Counted from the first letter of the stretch, positions 16,239 to 25,944 are shown. The stretch is 64,000 nucleotides of DNA from Halopenitus persicus (GCF_002355635.1 NZ_AP017559.1:1-64000), one strand, 5' to 3'. Numbers and translations are program-made. The notes: generated by a model from the letters alone, not told the origin.

Positions 16239-17996
16239 TTACAGGTCAAGGATTAGTTGTTCCAACTGGTCCCTCATCTCGGGAGCACTTTCCTCCGTAT
16301 ACTGTATTGAACCGAGGAATAGTGATAGTGACCAGATTGCAGAATCATTGACGCCGATAATCGGGTACGTGTACTCTTGTTTGAGTCGAGGGACGGGAGG
16401 TTTCTCGCCGGCTAAGATTGTTGCTGCGACGCGGATCGGTGTTTGTTCTTCAAATGCTGTGGTGGCGATGTCCTGTGCTGTTTGATATTCGTCGAGGAGC
16501 AGTTCGCTTTTGATTTCGAGAAGGCTCCGGTATTCGCTGAGAGGTAACTTGTCTTCGTAGCGGTCAATTGAGTTTAATATGTCTGTCCCCTCGGCGTATG
16601 CGCCATTCTGCTCTGATTCCAGCGCGTCTGCGATATCGTCTAAAGCTTTGAGGAAGTCTGTGTCGAACAACACAGGGACATTTCCGGTGTCCAGCATTTC
16701 CCAGACGTCATTAACGGCATCTCTGATTTTCTCTGGCGTTCCATTGTAGCAAGCGATGACTGCTTCTGCACGGGACCGCAGACATCGATGCAGTATGACT
16801 GTCTCATTCACCGTTTTGTTTAATTCTTCACTGCCATTCTGAGCGATTCCGAGCAAAACCTTCACAGAGATTTCGTGAAGTCGTGCAGTAACGGCCCAGC
16901 CATTCGCAGTGCCGTGTTCCTCGTACGTTGCTGCAGAGGCGAGGCTTCTCACGGCTTTGCTGAAGTACTTGAGAAAGCGTGTCTCATCAATGGGTTTGAT
17001 GAGCTGCGCTGCTTTGTAGAAATGCGCCGCAGCTCCCCGGAAATCCGGGTCAGAGCGGTTTCTCTCATCTTGTTGCGAGCCCCATAGCTTCCCGCTCTTT
17101 TCCTGTGCTAACGCGACGCGCAAGTAGGAGTCTAGCCGGGTGCGTTGTTCGTTCGTGAAGAACTCGCTAAATGTGGATTGGAGGACGTTGATTTGCTTGA
17201 TGCAGAGCTGGAGTTCGGCCCGCATCGGCTGGTCCCTGTGAGCATGACGATAGCGTTCTACGACATCGACGGCGTCTAAGTAGAGGTATTCTGCAACGCG
17301 GTTTTCGTCTGGCTGCCGGACGACACTTGCCTGGGCAAGGTCGAGTTTCTGAGGCTCTGAATATGCTGCCTCTTCGCTGTCGCTCCATAACGCGTCTCCA
17401 GAGCGGTCGTCGTCCGGATACGGATCAGGCAGATCGGAGATGAATTCGTTGAGGTAGTTTTCGAACGCGTCCGTGTCCCTATCTAGTGAAGTCGCTACAG
17501 ATACGAACCGCGCATGAGTGAGGAGTTTCGCGCCAGCGGTCGGTCGTGCTGATTCGGCTAAGAGGTTGTCACAGACTTCGTAGACAATATCGTGCTCGTT
17601 CTCGTATAGATGTTCGAGGACGGTTGAGATGACTCCTTCAGTCGTAATTTTGTCTACCCCGAGGTCCTGGTATTTCTGGACTCGCGTATCGAGTTCGGCG
17701 AGTGAGGTAATGGGGTATCGTTGCCCGGCGTCGCTTCCACGAGTAACCATGTTCTTCAGCGACCGTTCTGCGTTCCGGTAGAGCTCTGAGTAGACCAGAC
17801 CTGTAGGCCCGTCTTCGATACAGATCTCGTAAAACCGCAGATACTCATCGAAACTTCGCAAATGGTCTTTTGCCGCATCTCGAAGGGTCTCGTAGCAATC
17901 GAACTCATCATCGAAGTTGTCCACCAACTCGTCAAAGCTCTTTGACCTGTTCAGGAATAGTTTGATTCGCTCTGCATCACCCAGCTGTGAGGGCAT
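16239..17996 (-). CDS. Large helical protein of unknown function
   Basis: About 585 aa from MPSQLGDAERIK (17996); the frame is open to 18074. No known catalytic motif. The sequence is rich in paired helices (for example DFRGAAAHFYKAAQLI, RSLASAATYEEHG), suggesting a TPR-like scaffold. An acidic segment (DPYPDDDRSGDALWSD) sits near the middle. The gene stands alone on the minus strand. Location next to toxin-antitoxin and defence genes makes a defence role possible but unproven. Confidence 0.8.
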   Translation of the reverse strand: MPSQLGDAERIKLFLNRSKSFDELVDNFDDEFDCYETLRDAAKDHLRSFDEYLRFYEICIEDGPTGLVYSELYRNAERSLKNMVTRGSDAGQRYPITSLAELDTRVQKYQDLGVDKITTEGVISTVLEHLYENEHDIVYEVCDNLLAESARPTAGAKLLTHARFVSVATSLDRDTDAFENYLNEFISDLPDPYPDDDRSGDALWSDSEEAAYSEPQKLDLAQASVVRQPDENRVAEYLYLDAVDVVERYRHAHRDQPMRAELQLCIKQINVLQSTFSEFFTNEQRTRLDSYLRVALAQEKSGKLWGSQQDERNRSDPDFRGAAAHFYKAAQLIKPIDETRFLKYFSKAVRSLASAATYEEHGTANGWAVTARLHEISVKVLLGIAQNGSEELNKTVNETVILHRCLRSRAEAVIACYNGTPEKIRDAVNDVWEMLDTGNVPVLFDTDFLKALDDIADALESEQNGAYAEGTDILNSIDRYEDKLPLSEYRSLLEIKSELLLDEYQTAQDIATTAFEEQTPIRVAATILAGEKPPVPRLKQEYTYPIIGVNDSAIWSLSLFLGSIQYTEESAPEMRDQLEQLILDL

Positions 17997-18111
17997 AGTC
18001 TCTTCTGTCACGCAGTATAGATATAATTGGTGCTGGATCTTTCCCGAACTCTCAAAAGTATTAGATGGCGACAAGTTATTGTGGCAGACCTTATACCTCT
18101 AAGTCCAGGCT

Positions 18112-18264
18112 ATGTCGCTGTGGCGAGCAAAGCGGAAATATGAGGCCAATCAGGGCCTCAACGAAACTGCCGACGACGCTTTGCTAGCCATTGCTATACT
18201 TCAAAATGAGAGTGACGACTTTGGTTTATTCCATCTCGCCCACGCTGACCTCACCGCTGAGTAG
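18112..18264 (+). CDS. Small hypothetical protein (50 aa)
   Basis: MSLWRAKRKYEANQGL, then an acidic end with DDALLAIAILQNESDD. ATG to TAG with no internal stops. It lies divergent from the 585-aa gene and converges on the small membrane gene, overlapping its end by 14 bases. No family recognised. Confidence 0.4.
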   Translation: MSLWRAKRKYEANQGLNETADDALLAIAILQNESDDFGLFHLAHADLTAE

Positions 18265-18436
18265 CACCTGTCCACTGGTACACTCGTCCGAGAGCGAATC
18301 GTGTGGTGATTATCACGCCGACAATACTCACGAACCTCGACAACAATCCCAAGTTCGTGAATGCCCGTAAGGCGAACAGAGCAGCGAGGGCTACGACAGC
18401 AGAGGCAATCGTTATCTGATTCTCACGGGAAATCAT
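18251..18436 (-). CDS. Small membrane protein
   Basis: 61 aa from MISRENQITIAS (18436), or 71 aa from 18466. Two membrane segments: IASAVVALAALFALRAF and a second around FVSIVGVIITTRF. No function can be assigned. Confidence 0.5.
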   Translation of the reverse strand: MISRENQITIASAVVALAALFALRAFTNLGLLSRFVSIVGVIITTRFALGRVYQWTGATQR

Positions 18437-18691
18437 ACCAAATATCAGGAGAGTCAACTGAAACACCTACCGGAAGGTGGTTCTGCTGCACAGAGCGGTT
18501 CGGTTCCATCGGTGTGGGCGTCGAGACCGTGACCGACTCGCGCCCTGTATTCAGCACGAGTTATAGAACATCAACGGGATTTGGTAGATGGTTCGACTGT
18601 ACGTTTGCACTTTTTAGCGATCAAATGTTTCAGGCGAAAACCTCTCTGAAGAAGGGGATTTCAATATGGACAATTGATTGACGCTCAGAGG

Positions 18692-19209
18692 TCACTCAAT
18701 TACTGGCTGGGCTGGCAGCCGCTCAAGACGTCGATGATATGGAATGCAGAGTGTCAGTAGGTTGCTCGGTACGTTCGACTCCTCGATTGATCGATCTGGA
18801 TGATTGTAGAACCGCCGGCGTGGAATTCGATGGTGAACCGGGAGATCACGGCCAAATTGATCACGATGCGTCTTACGGTCCATGCCGCAGCGGAGACAGG
18901 ATTCGTCGTCCACGCCGAACGCGGGCAGCCGCGGGTCGTCGACGCTGGCTCGTTCGTGCTAGTGACGTCACTTCCGAGATGATTGGTGAGACAGAATCGG
19001 CATTTCGTCTGGCCGTCTGAAACTGACACCCCACAGGACCGGCACTCGCCGTCGGTGGTCGACGGCGCATCGGGGTAGCCACCAGAGCTCGTCGCAACGC
19101 GTTGCCGCTGGGGGTCACCTTCGTACCCATCGTCCAGCCTCGTGTCCGGAATGTGGGACGCCTCACCGGTCGGCCGTAGTTCCTCAAAGCCGGAGTAGTG
19201 ATTGTTCAT
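18692..19209 (-). pseudogene. HNH-type endonuclease-like gene, frameshifted
   Basis: The 5' frame starts MNNHYSGFEELR and includes the zinc knuckles CRSCG and CRFCL. Near 18950 the frame is lost, and a +1/-1 shifted frame continues PRLPAFGVDDESCLRCG, VHHRIPRRRFY and NLLTLC, an HNH-like zinc/catalytic end. The last expected cysteine is a tyrosine (LCIPYHRR). A single-base indel would restore about 170 aa. It is decayed or carries a sequencing error; the missing cysteine favours decay. Confidence 0.65.
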
Positions 19210-19359
19210 CGATTGGCTCAGGATTTCCACCGGGATGGTATTTGAACCTCAGGGAGGTGCTTTACACTTCCGTGAAATGTTCTACTATAAAGACGTATCT
19301 CGGGGAGACTGGCGTTGTATCGAAGAACGAATGGACACCCCGAGACTGCTGACTGCGCC

Positions 19360-19497
19360 CTATTCGGTCGCGAGCTCTTCGTAAATTTCCTCGTGTTCGT
19401 CGAGGTCCTGTCGTCCGAGGAACCGCATAAGATACTGCCGTGCCTCCTCGGGAGACATCTCATCGGGAATCTCGGGCTGCTCACTTTCAGCGGCCAT
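19360..19497 (-). CDS. 45-aa acidic partner of the Fic/Doc protein
   Basis: MAAESEQPEIPDEM, then SPEEARQYLMRFLGRQDL and an acidic tail. It starts 2 bases after the Fic stop on the same strand. Its size and coupling suggest an antitoxin-like partner, although Doc antitoxins usually precede the toxin and carry a DNA-binding domain; this one does not. No family was recognised with certainty. Confidence 0.6.
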   Translation of the reverse strand: MAAESEQPEIPDEMSPEEARQYLMRFLGRQDLDEHEEIYEELATE

Positions 19498-19499
19498 TC

Positions 19500-20045
19500 T
19501 TACTCCTCACTATGGGCGTCGTCGTCATAATCGTTCGGTTCATTGGATTCCTGATCGACGGTGCCGTGCTCCGAGAGTAGCTGTTCTGTGCCCTCAATAC
19601 GTGCCAGCCACAGGTTGATGGTCGCCTTGTATTCTGGGGCAAGCGGCTCTGTATGTGCTCGTAGATACTCGATCACGTCGTCCTCATCGACATTGCCTTC
19701 ATCTGTCGCGAGCGCCTTCAGGATCTCTTTGATCTCCCGATTGTAGTCAAAGCGCCGGCCATTCAGCGCGTAGAAAATACGGGTCGACATAAGCGCCGTT
19801 CGCTTGTTGCCATCGACGAATGGATGATTCGCCGCAATGAGTCGCAGCAGCTGAAATGCCTTCTCGTGAAGCGACTCGGGAACCTGACCGAAGTGGCCTT
19901 CTTGGATATGTTCGACGGTATATTCGATATCACCTGGTGAAGAGATGCCTGCCGCCGTGTTCGCATTTGACTCCACGATTAACTCGTGGATGTCACGGAT
20001 ATCACCAGCCGACAAATAGCTGATTGACTCCGGTTCCTCGTCCAT
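19500..20045 (-). CDS. Fic/Doc family protein
   Basis: 181 aa with the Fic/Doc core HPFVDGNKRTA at residues 74-84. The lysine in place of the second glycine of the Fic motif is Doc-like; Doc phosphorylates EF-Tu rather than adenylylating, so a kinase-type toxin is the better guess. The N-terminal part (ISYLSAGDIRDIHELIV, HIQEGHFGQVPESLHEKA) also fits Doc-like proteins. The C-terminus is acidic and extended. Confidence 0.88.
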   Translation of the reverse strand: MDEEPESISYLSAGDIRDIHELIVESNANTAAGISSPGDIEYTVEHIQEGHFGQVPESLHEKAFQLLRLIAANHPFVDGNKRTALMSTRIFYALNGRRFDYNREIKEILKALATDEGNVDEDDVIEYLRAHTEPLAPEYKATINLWLARIEGTEQLLSEHGTVDQESNEPNDYDDDAHSEE

Positions 20046-20073
20046 TATTGATATCCTCTGTTACAATCCTTAT

Positions 20074-21062
20074 CTAACCTCTGCTTTTTGCAGATGCTCC
20101 TCGCTTCTCTGTATCGCCCTTGGTGCCCATTCTATGCTCATCATCCAGCAGTTGGAGTGTGTCTCGATGCGGACGAATCGTTGTCGTTGAGATATTAGCG
20201 GCTTCTGCAACCTCGAATTGCGTCAGCCATCGTCCCTCCTCGCGACCGGCCGTGTAGAGACAGGCCGCTCGAACCCGGCCGGATGGACGCCCGTCGTGAC
20301 GCCGTGCTCCTCGGCCTGCTCCGCGAGCGTTCGGGCCCGCTGTCGGATCTCGTCCGGACACTCGAGGTCCGAGGCCAGGCGCGGCACGAACATACTGGGG
20401 GAGACCGGCTCAGCGGGGAGATCCAGCTCTTCGTTTAGCGTTTTGTACGCGTTCGTGACCCGTGACTCCGCAACGCGGGCCATCTCGCTGACGTCGTCCA
20501 CTAACCGCGAGAGGCCGTTGCACCGGCAGGCCCCGTAGACGCTGGCCGCGGCGATGGCCTCGATGGATCTGCCACGAAGCAGATCCTCATTCTGGGCGCT
20601 CCGGAAGAGCTGGCACGCCTGATCACGGACCGAATCGGAGAGCTCGAGGGCACTCACCAACCGGCGCACCTCGCCCAGCCCGTGGGCGAGATTCCGTTCC
20701 GCTTTCGACCGCCATCGGCCCCGGGTCTGCTCACGGCGCATCCGCGCGAGTCGCCGTCGCTTCTGCCCAGAGAGTTCGTTCCCCTTCGCGTCGGTTCCAC
20801 GACCGATTTCCGTCGACAGGCCGCGATCGTGGCGAGCGGCAGTGAGCGGCGCGCCCGCTCGTTCGCACTCCTCTTCGTCGTACGCCCGCCACTCCGGCCC
20901 GTGATCGATGCGCTGTTCGTCGATGACCAGCCCGCAGTCCTCGCAGACCGTTTCGACCGCGTTCGTGGTGACCCGGCCGGCGCACTCGGGACACTGGTTC
21001 GCACTCGATTCCGTTCGGACGTCTTCGTCGAAGCCAGTTTCGTAGATGTCTCTAGTTGCCAT
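20074..21062 (-). pseudogene. tfb: Transcription factor B gene with a one-base deletion
   Basis: From MATRDIYETG (21062): zinc ribbon CPEC...CEDC at residues 24-43, B-finger/linker region, then cyclin repeats (SIEAIAAASVYGACR). At about 20268-20271 the sequence TTC GAG CGG stands where GTHPAGF-AAACLYTA is expected, so one base is missing. The original frame ends at 20223, and the shifted frame carries ACLYTAGREEGRWLTQ and the final helix to 20074. The second cyclin repeat is cut, so promoter binding is probably lost, unless the deletion is a read error. Confidence 0.8.
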
Positions 21063-21527
21063 CGATCTCACCGTGTTTCGGGAACCCGCCAGTACAGCGA
21101 GCCCCTCACCCATTGAGGAGTTTATAAACGCTATCGAGTACGGATCTCGGTTCAGCTGGATTGGAGCTCGGACGATAGTGCTTGATTCACTATTGTGTAC
21201 CCCTTTACAACGGAGGGGCCTGCGTTCAGAAATGAATCTAAGATCCGGATAATCATAGAACAGAGCGACTCTGGTGGCCCCTTACACATTATAATAGTAT
21301 GATATTCAACTATAGAAGAGTTCAGTCCGATTGTGGATGCGCTGCGTGTCCTCGCCGTGGCAGAAATTGGCGTCACTGTACCTATTGTATGTTTCCAAGG
21401 CTTCACAGGTTATCCAATCGCCTGAAATTTTGTAGGCTGGTGTCCTGTGTGGACTCGACAGGACAGGCAAGACAAAATACCTCTTTGAGGATACGCTTTT
21501 TAACCACCCCTGAGAACCCTGTGCCTA
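21063..21527. other. Intergenic, no gene seen
   Basis: About 465 bases between the divergent tfb and DUF4365 genes, AT-rich. It must hold both promoters. Short stem CCCCT/AGGGG near 21210-21228. No convincing ORF or RNA. Confidence 0.4.
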
Positions 21528-23366
21528 GTGACGAAGAAGCGAAGCGACGACCAGGAACTACAGGCTGTTTCAGAAGGTGCCCTACAGAAGGAACTGAGCA
21601 CATTCGTAATCAACGAGCTCAGCGAAGACTTCGGTCTGGACTTCCAAGCCACGGTAACCGAAGAGCTGGATGACGAGTACCAGCAAGTCTCCTCCATCAA
21701 CTTCTTTATCCAGCTCAAAGCCTCTCAGGACTTTGGAGAAGGCGACACAGCAAGCTTCCAAGCAAGCACCGACGACCTGAACCTGTACCTGCAAAACCCG
21801 TCACCCGTCGTCCTCGCACTCTACGACAACAGTAAGGACGAGTTCTACTGGACCATCATCCAGGAGTATATCTGGGACGAGTTAGAGGACCGTACACCGG
21901 ACTGGCAGTCACAGGGGAGCAACGCTGTCAGAGTCGACAAGGATCAAACCTTCCAGGACACTGATCGCCTTCGCTCCCAAGTTTTGGAGGCTCAACACCG
22001 TATTCTCCGCCGGCACAATATGGCGATGGGAATAGGTCAAGGACTCCAATTCTCTCCAGATGACCTGTCCGAACTGGATATGCAGATCGGGACCAGTCTT
22101 GAGGACTACAAAGGCCATTCCCTGGTCAAATCAGCTGAAATGCTGAAACAGGGTGAAAGAGAAGGAGCGAGGGAACAACTCGAAAAGGTCTACGAAGCTC
22201 CGGAAGAAGATGAAGGGAAGCTGAAAGCGCTGTCCGGCCTGCTCCACATCCTCCATCCGGATCAGGGAGAAGACGAGGGTCTCCGAATACTCGAGCTGGC
22301 CGAAGAAGGCCAAGAGTTAGCACAGGATCTGGATCGCCTGGGCGATGAGAAATACCTTCAGATCCACCAGAATCACGCCCAGCTCTCCATACTATTGGAC
22401 AAGACAGAGGAGATCCTGTTCTCGATGAAAATCCAGGAAGGCGATGACCAGTTCTTCCAAGTCTTCCTCACCGAGAGCCTATTCGAGCTGTTAGAGGAGA
22501 AGCTCCGCGTATTCGGAGAGATCAACGAGGCTCTGAACAAGCTGCTGGAGAACGACGAATACTACTACTACACGATCTCCCTGCCGCTGATTGTCGACTA
22601 CATCACCTCGCAGATAATGGTCTACACCGGGCTGAAACTCATCGACAGAGAAGAACTCCGGGATTCAGATCAAGTCCATCCGATTGTCTCCCAGTTGGAA
22701 AGCATCCTGGAGATCATGAACGAACCCGAAACCGAGATGAGTATTCACCGGTACCTCGGCCTCTACTACTACCACACCTACAAACAGGACAAAGCGATAG
22801 AACACTTCGAGGCCACGCTCCAGCTCGCTGAAGAAGTCGAGGACGAATACATGGCCGACGGCATCACCGACTTCCTGCAGGACGTCAGGGAGAACCCAGA
22901 TCCGTACGCTCCGGACGAAGACAGGAAAGACCCGATGGAGATGCCTCTCGATGAATACCAGGACCTGATGAGAGAGGTCGTGGAGGCCCAAGGATTTGAC
23001 CTCGACAACCCGAGCGAAGACATTGGGAAACCGGTGAAGATGGCAGTGAAGGACATCGATATCACGGAGTACCTGCGGCACTGCGAGCACCTGCGTATCC
23101 GCCAAATGTCCACTAGTCCTCTCGGACGGCAAATGGGTCTTCGCTCACTCGGCCCGAAACTCATGTGGTGCAAACACGGTGGCGGAAGCGAAGGCCATAA
23201 CCTGGAGATGCAGTTCCGACATTTCAAACAGACTCACTGCGAAGGCTGCGACCACCACAGCCCCAGAGGAGATGACTGGACCTGCACCATGGAAGACGTG
23301 CAAGAACAGGAGCAGGATCCAGAACTACAGGAAGTCGTAGAAAACATCCACAAAAATCGCTACTGA
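21528..23366 (+). CDS. DUF4365-type nuclease domain with TPR-like repeats and zinc-binding end
   Basis: 612 aa from a GTG start. N-terminal DUF4365-like PD-(D/E)XK fold: ELSEDFGLDF (D38), then INFFIQLKAS (QxK at 62-64), PSPVVLALYDNSKDEFYW. The middle (about 170-480) is helical with TPR-like units such as IHRYLGLYYYHTYKQDKAIEHF. The C-terminal part has cysteines and histidines (MWCKHGG, HCEGCDHHS, WTCTME), a probable zinc site. DUF4365 proteins are nuclease effectors in several defence systems. Codon use (many AGA/AGG) differs from the flanks. No partner gene is coupled to it. Confidence 0.8.
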   Translation: MTKKRSDDQELQAVSEGALQKELSTFVINELSEDFGLDFQATVTEELDDEYQQVSSINFFIQLKASQDFGEGDTASFQASTDDLNLYLQNPSPVVLALYDNSKDEFYWTIIQEYIWDELEDRTPDWQSQGSNAVRVDKDQTFQDTDRLRSQVLEAQHRILRRHNMAMGIGQGLQFSPDDLSELDMQIGTSLEDYKGHSLVKSAEMLKQGEREGAREQLEKVYEAPEEDEGKLKALSGLLHILHPDQGEDEGLRILELAEEGQELAQDLDRLGDEKYLQIHQNHAQLSILLDKTEEILFSMKIQEGDDQFFQVFLTESLFELLEEKLRVFGEINEALNKLLENDEYYYYTISLPLIVDYITSQIMVYTGLKLIDREELRDSDQVHPIVSQLESILEIMNEPETEMSIHRYLGLYYYHTYKQDKAIEHFEATLQLAEEVEDEYMADGITDFLQDVRENPDPYAPDEDRKDPMEMPLDEYQDLMREVVEAQGFDLDNPSEDIGKPVKMAVKDIDITEYLRHCEHLRIRQMSTSPLGRQMGLRSLGPKLMWCKHGGGSEGHNLEMQFRHFKQTHCEGCDHHSPRGDDWTCTMEDVQEQEQDPELQEVVENIHKNRY

Positions 23367-23393
23367 CTCACTCGTCTTCTTAGGTAAATATAA

Positions 23394-23421
23394 GCGCCGA
23401 GACCCGGATTTGAACCGAGGA
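23394..23421 (-). other. tRNA 3'-end fragment (T arm plus acceptor strand), possible att site
   Basis: Minus strand: CTCGG-TTCAAAT-CCGGG forms a T arm, followed by the acceptor strand TCTCGGC and an AT-rich tail. No matching 5' acceptor (GCCGAGA), D arm or anticodon arm is found upstream, so this is only a 3' piece, as left at one end of an element integrated in a tRNA gene. It lies 28 bases after the DUF4365 gene. Confidence 0.4.
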
Positions 23422-23995
23422 CTGACGACTGCCACTCTACGGTAGAATCCGCCTGGCACAGGTGCGTGACAAAAGGGGGGTCGACACCCCGTTGTTGTAG
23501 AGAACAACAGATCTGGATCAGTGAATGAACCGATCCGAGTAGTCCAATTCAGCGTACTCCGGGTTTTCCTGGATAACCTCCCTGGCATACTCGAAATCCT
23601 TTATAGGGGAGTAGACTTGTCTGTGACAGTGCTCCACCTGGAGCTTATTCTGAAAATCCACGTGCTCCTTCTCCGTCAACTCCTCCCGTTTCGACTTCAC
23701 GAAATACCGCCCCGGATCATAAAGCGCCAGAACCAGATCTGTACTTAACGGGACGTGTACCTTGGAACCAGGCCTTTCAATACCTCTCTCCGGGTCCGGC
23801 TCTGGGTTAACCGGATTGAAGATTGCGATCGGATGATCTGAGGCCCACAACGGATACTCCGTCTTGTTCACGAACAGGAACCAGTTCATCCGGTACAGGA
23901 GATCTGCAAAGCCTTCGAGAGCGTTGGCGGTTAGCTGTGCCTGCCACTGCTTCGCCCCTTCCTCGGTAGTACCCGCTTCCACAGCTTTCCGAGCT

Positions 23996-24994
23996 CGCTC
24001 TTGTGTAGCACATTGTTGATTTCAGAGAGTTGCTTTGACGGCGTGTTTGAGAGCTTCTCGTCCGGGTTTGCGGTAGAGTTCTCGTCTGAGTTGGAACGCT
24101 CGGAGATACTGTGTGAGGCGATCTTTTGAGATGCCTCGATGCGGCGAGAGCCACCGTCGCGCCAGCGACGCGTGGCTCTCGCACGTGTTCACGTGGACCG
24201 TGTCGTCGGCATACTCACCATCTCCGTGAACGACGTATTCGCGGTCGAAGCTCTCGTCTTCCTCAAGCGGATCGTACGCGCAAAATCCGTCAGTATAGAC
24301 GGTGAGAGGCTCCTGCTGGCGGTCAGCCAGCAGGAGCCGGATCGTCGATTCGTCTGCGGATTTGGCCGGCACGAGATACCGCTGCTCGGTGCCGCGATCC
24401 ACAACGACAAACACCGGCGGTTTGTCTTGATCATACGTCCCGCGCCCGCGTCGAGAGAGGCCGCGAGAGCGCGACCATCGGTCGCGCTCGCGGCCTTTTA
24501 GGCCAGCAGAGACGTAGAACTCGTCAATTTCAACCGGGCCACGGAGATCGAGTGACGGCGCGTCGAGCGCTTCGGTGAAGCGCTCGACACGCCTGTGGAT
24601 CGTTTTGTAGGTGACTTCAATTTCGCACTGTAACTGCCTGAGGCTCGTGTTAAACCGCAAAAAGGCGTAGATCGAGAACAACCATTTGCGGAGCGCAATC
24701 TTCGAATGAGCGAAGATCGTGCCGGTCTTATCGTTGAACGTGCGGTCGCAATCCTTACAGAGATACCGCTGAAAGTGCCCGTAGCTGCCGTTTCTGACCG
24801 TTCGGTCAGAACGGCAGCGAGGACAGGAAACACCGTCACGTCAGCGAACCTGTTGGAGCAGGTCCGCTGCGACCGACCGACCCAAACGCATCTAGCGGAA
24901 TCATCCGTGTCGGACACCGCTGACGCGGTGTCCTTGTCCTCTTCGACTCGACAGCCGCAGCTCAGCAGTATCAACAATCTCCTACAGAAGAGCG
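23996..24994 (-). mobile_element. IS1595-family (ISH4-like) insertion sequence
   Basis: 999 bp. Terminal repeats CGCTCTTGTGTAGCAC... at 23996 and CGCTCTTCTGTAGGAG... reading in from 24994 match at most of the first 25 bases. Perfect 9-bp target duplication TTCCGAGCT (23987-23995 and 24995-25003). The exact ends are confirmed because removing the element restores the DUF4238 frame. Confidence 0.93.
24022..24891 (-). pseudogene. IS1595-type transposase with a nonsense codon
   Basis: From MRLGRSVAADLLQQVR, then a TGA (plus-strand positions 24841-24843) where a tryptophan is expected, then RDGVSCPRCRSDRTV and a second knuckle YLCKDCDRTF (zinc-ribbon N-terminus). The DDE core follows: LRGPVEIDEFYVSAG, LTVYTDGFCAYD, and CESHASLARRWL near the end. 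Except for the stop the frame is intact, so the element was probably active until recently or is helped in trans. Confidence 0.85.
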
Positions 24995-25476
24995 TTCCGA
25001 GCTTTATCATCGTCGGCCTCCTCCTCGTCGACGATATCCAAGTATGTTCGGAAGCCTGCTTCAACACTTCCCGGAACTTCCTGGTCCGGATATGTTGGTG
25101 AGAGAGGAACAGGTAGATAACGTGCTTCTCCTCAGGGGTCAAGCTGGTGACGTCGGCGCTATCGACCAGTTTGCCGTAGGCCTGGGAGAAAATTCCCTCA
25201 AGATCCGCATAGTTGTTTTCGATGAACTGCTCGTCAGAGAGATCGTAAAAATACTCACTCTGCGCAATATCCATCGTGTTAGAACCGAATACCCGATCCT
25301 CCGGCAGATCGTAACAGTACAGGTAGAACGGTTCCTCCGTGTCTTGGGAGAACGTGTTCAGATAGAACCTCGGGACGAAGTGCTGTCTCTTTTTCTCCCT
25401 CGCCATGAGCCTTAATCGAGGCCAACTAATCAGCGAACGGGTATAATTTTGTCCTGGCCGTGAGACCTCTCCAGAT

Positions 25477-25944
25477 ATGTCATTAGCGACGTCAGCGGCG
25501 ACTACATTTCTCGGTGCCGTAGCGGGAGGTATCGTCTCATACTTCGTCTCGGGGAGAGTGGCCCGAGACCAGATCGAGGCGCAGTACAATCTCCGAAACA
25601 AGAGGGAGCGCCGAGACTGGTACAAGAAGGCGAACGAACTCGCGGAACTCACTCTTTCAGATTGGTATGATGTGATGAGCAGCGGAGAGGTAGACCACGA
25701 TGTTGACGCCACAGGAAAGTTCGATGACCGGCGGGAAGAGCTCCGAAGACACGCAGCAGTCGGTCAACCACTGAACGTCGACTACGACGTCGTCAGTAAT
25801 CTGGAACAGGCGTCTGCCAATCTCAGCCTGGCATTGACCCAACTCGACTCGGGGAAGGATCTGGCCGGAATTGAAAACAGGCTCGATCCCATACTGGAAG
25901 AGGTACAGGAAGAATCACAAGAGAAGGTATCTGAGTTGTCCTGA
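25477..25944 (+). CDS. Membrane-anchored coiled-coil protein
   Basis: 155 aa. One N-terminal membrane segment (TFLGAVAGGIVSYFVSG) followed by a charged helical domain (RDQIEAQYNLRNKRERRDWYK, then NLEQASANLSLALTQL). It is divergent from the DUF4238 gene (71 bases apart) and converges on the TIGR02391-type gene. Such small anchored helical proteins occur in archaeal and bacterial defence islands, but no family can be named. Confidence 0.7.
   Translation: MSLATSAATTFLGAVAGGIVSYFVSGRVARDQIEAQYNLRNKRERRDWYKKANELAELTLSDWYDVMSSGEVDHDVDATGKFDDRREELRRHAAVGQPLNVDYDVVSNLEQASANLSLALTQLDSGKDLAGIENRLDPILEEVQEESQEKVSELS

Larger units (their letters stand above)
23518..25406 (-). pseudogene. DUF4238 protein gene interrupted by an IS1595 element
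   Basis: 5' part (25406 to about 24995) starts MAREKKRQHFVPRFYLN, the DUF4238 signature, and runs to DEEEADDDKARN. The 3' part (23995 to 23518) resumes at RKAVEAGTTEEG and includes the conserved YPLWASDHPIAIFNP and ends ELDYSDRFIH. Joining the parts after removal of the IS and one 9-base duplication restores one frame of about 293 aa. DUF4238 proteins occur in defence islands; their activity is not known to me. Confidence 0.9.

Noticed and set aside
23370-23480. Full tRNA gene on the minus strand
   Set aside because: Only the T arm and acceptor 3' strand can be formed; no D arm, anticodon arm or matching 5' acceptor.
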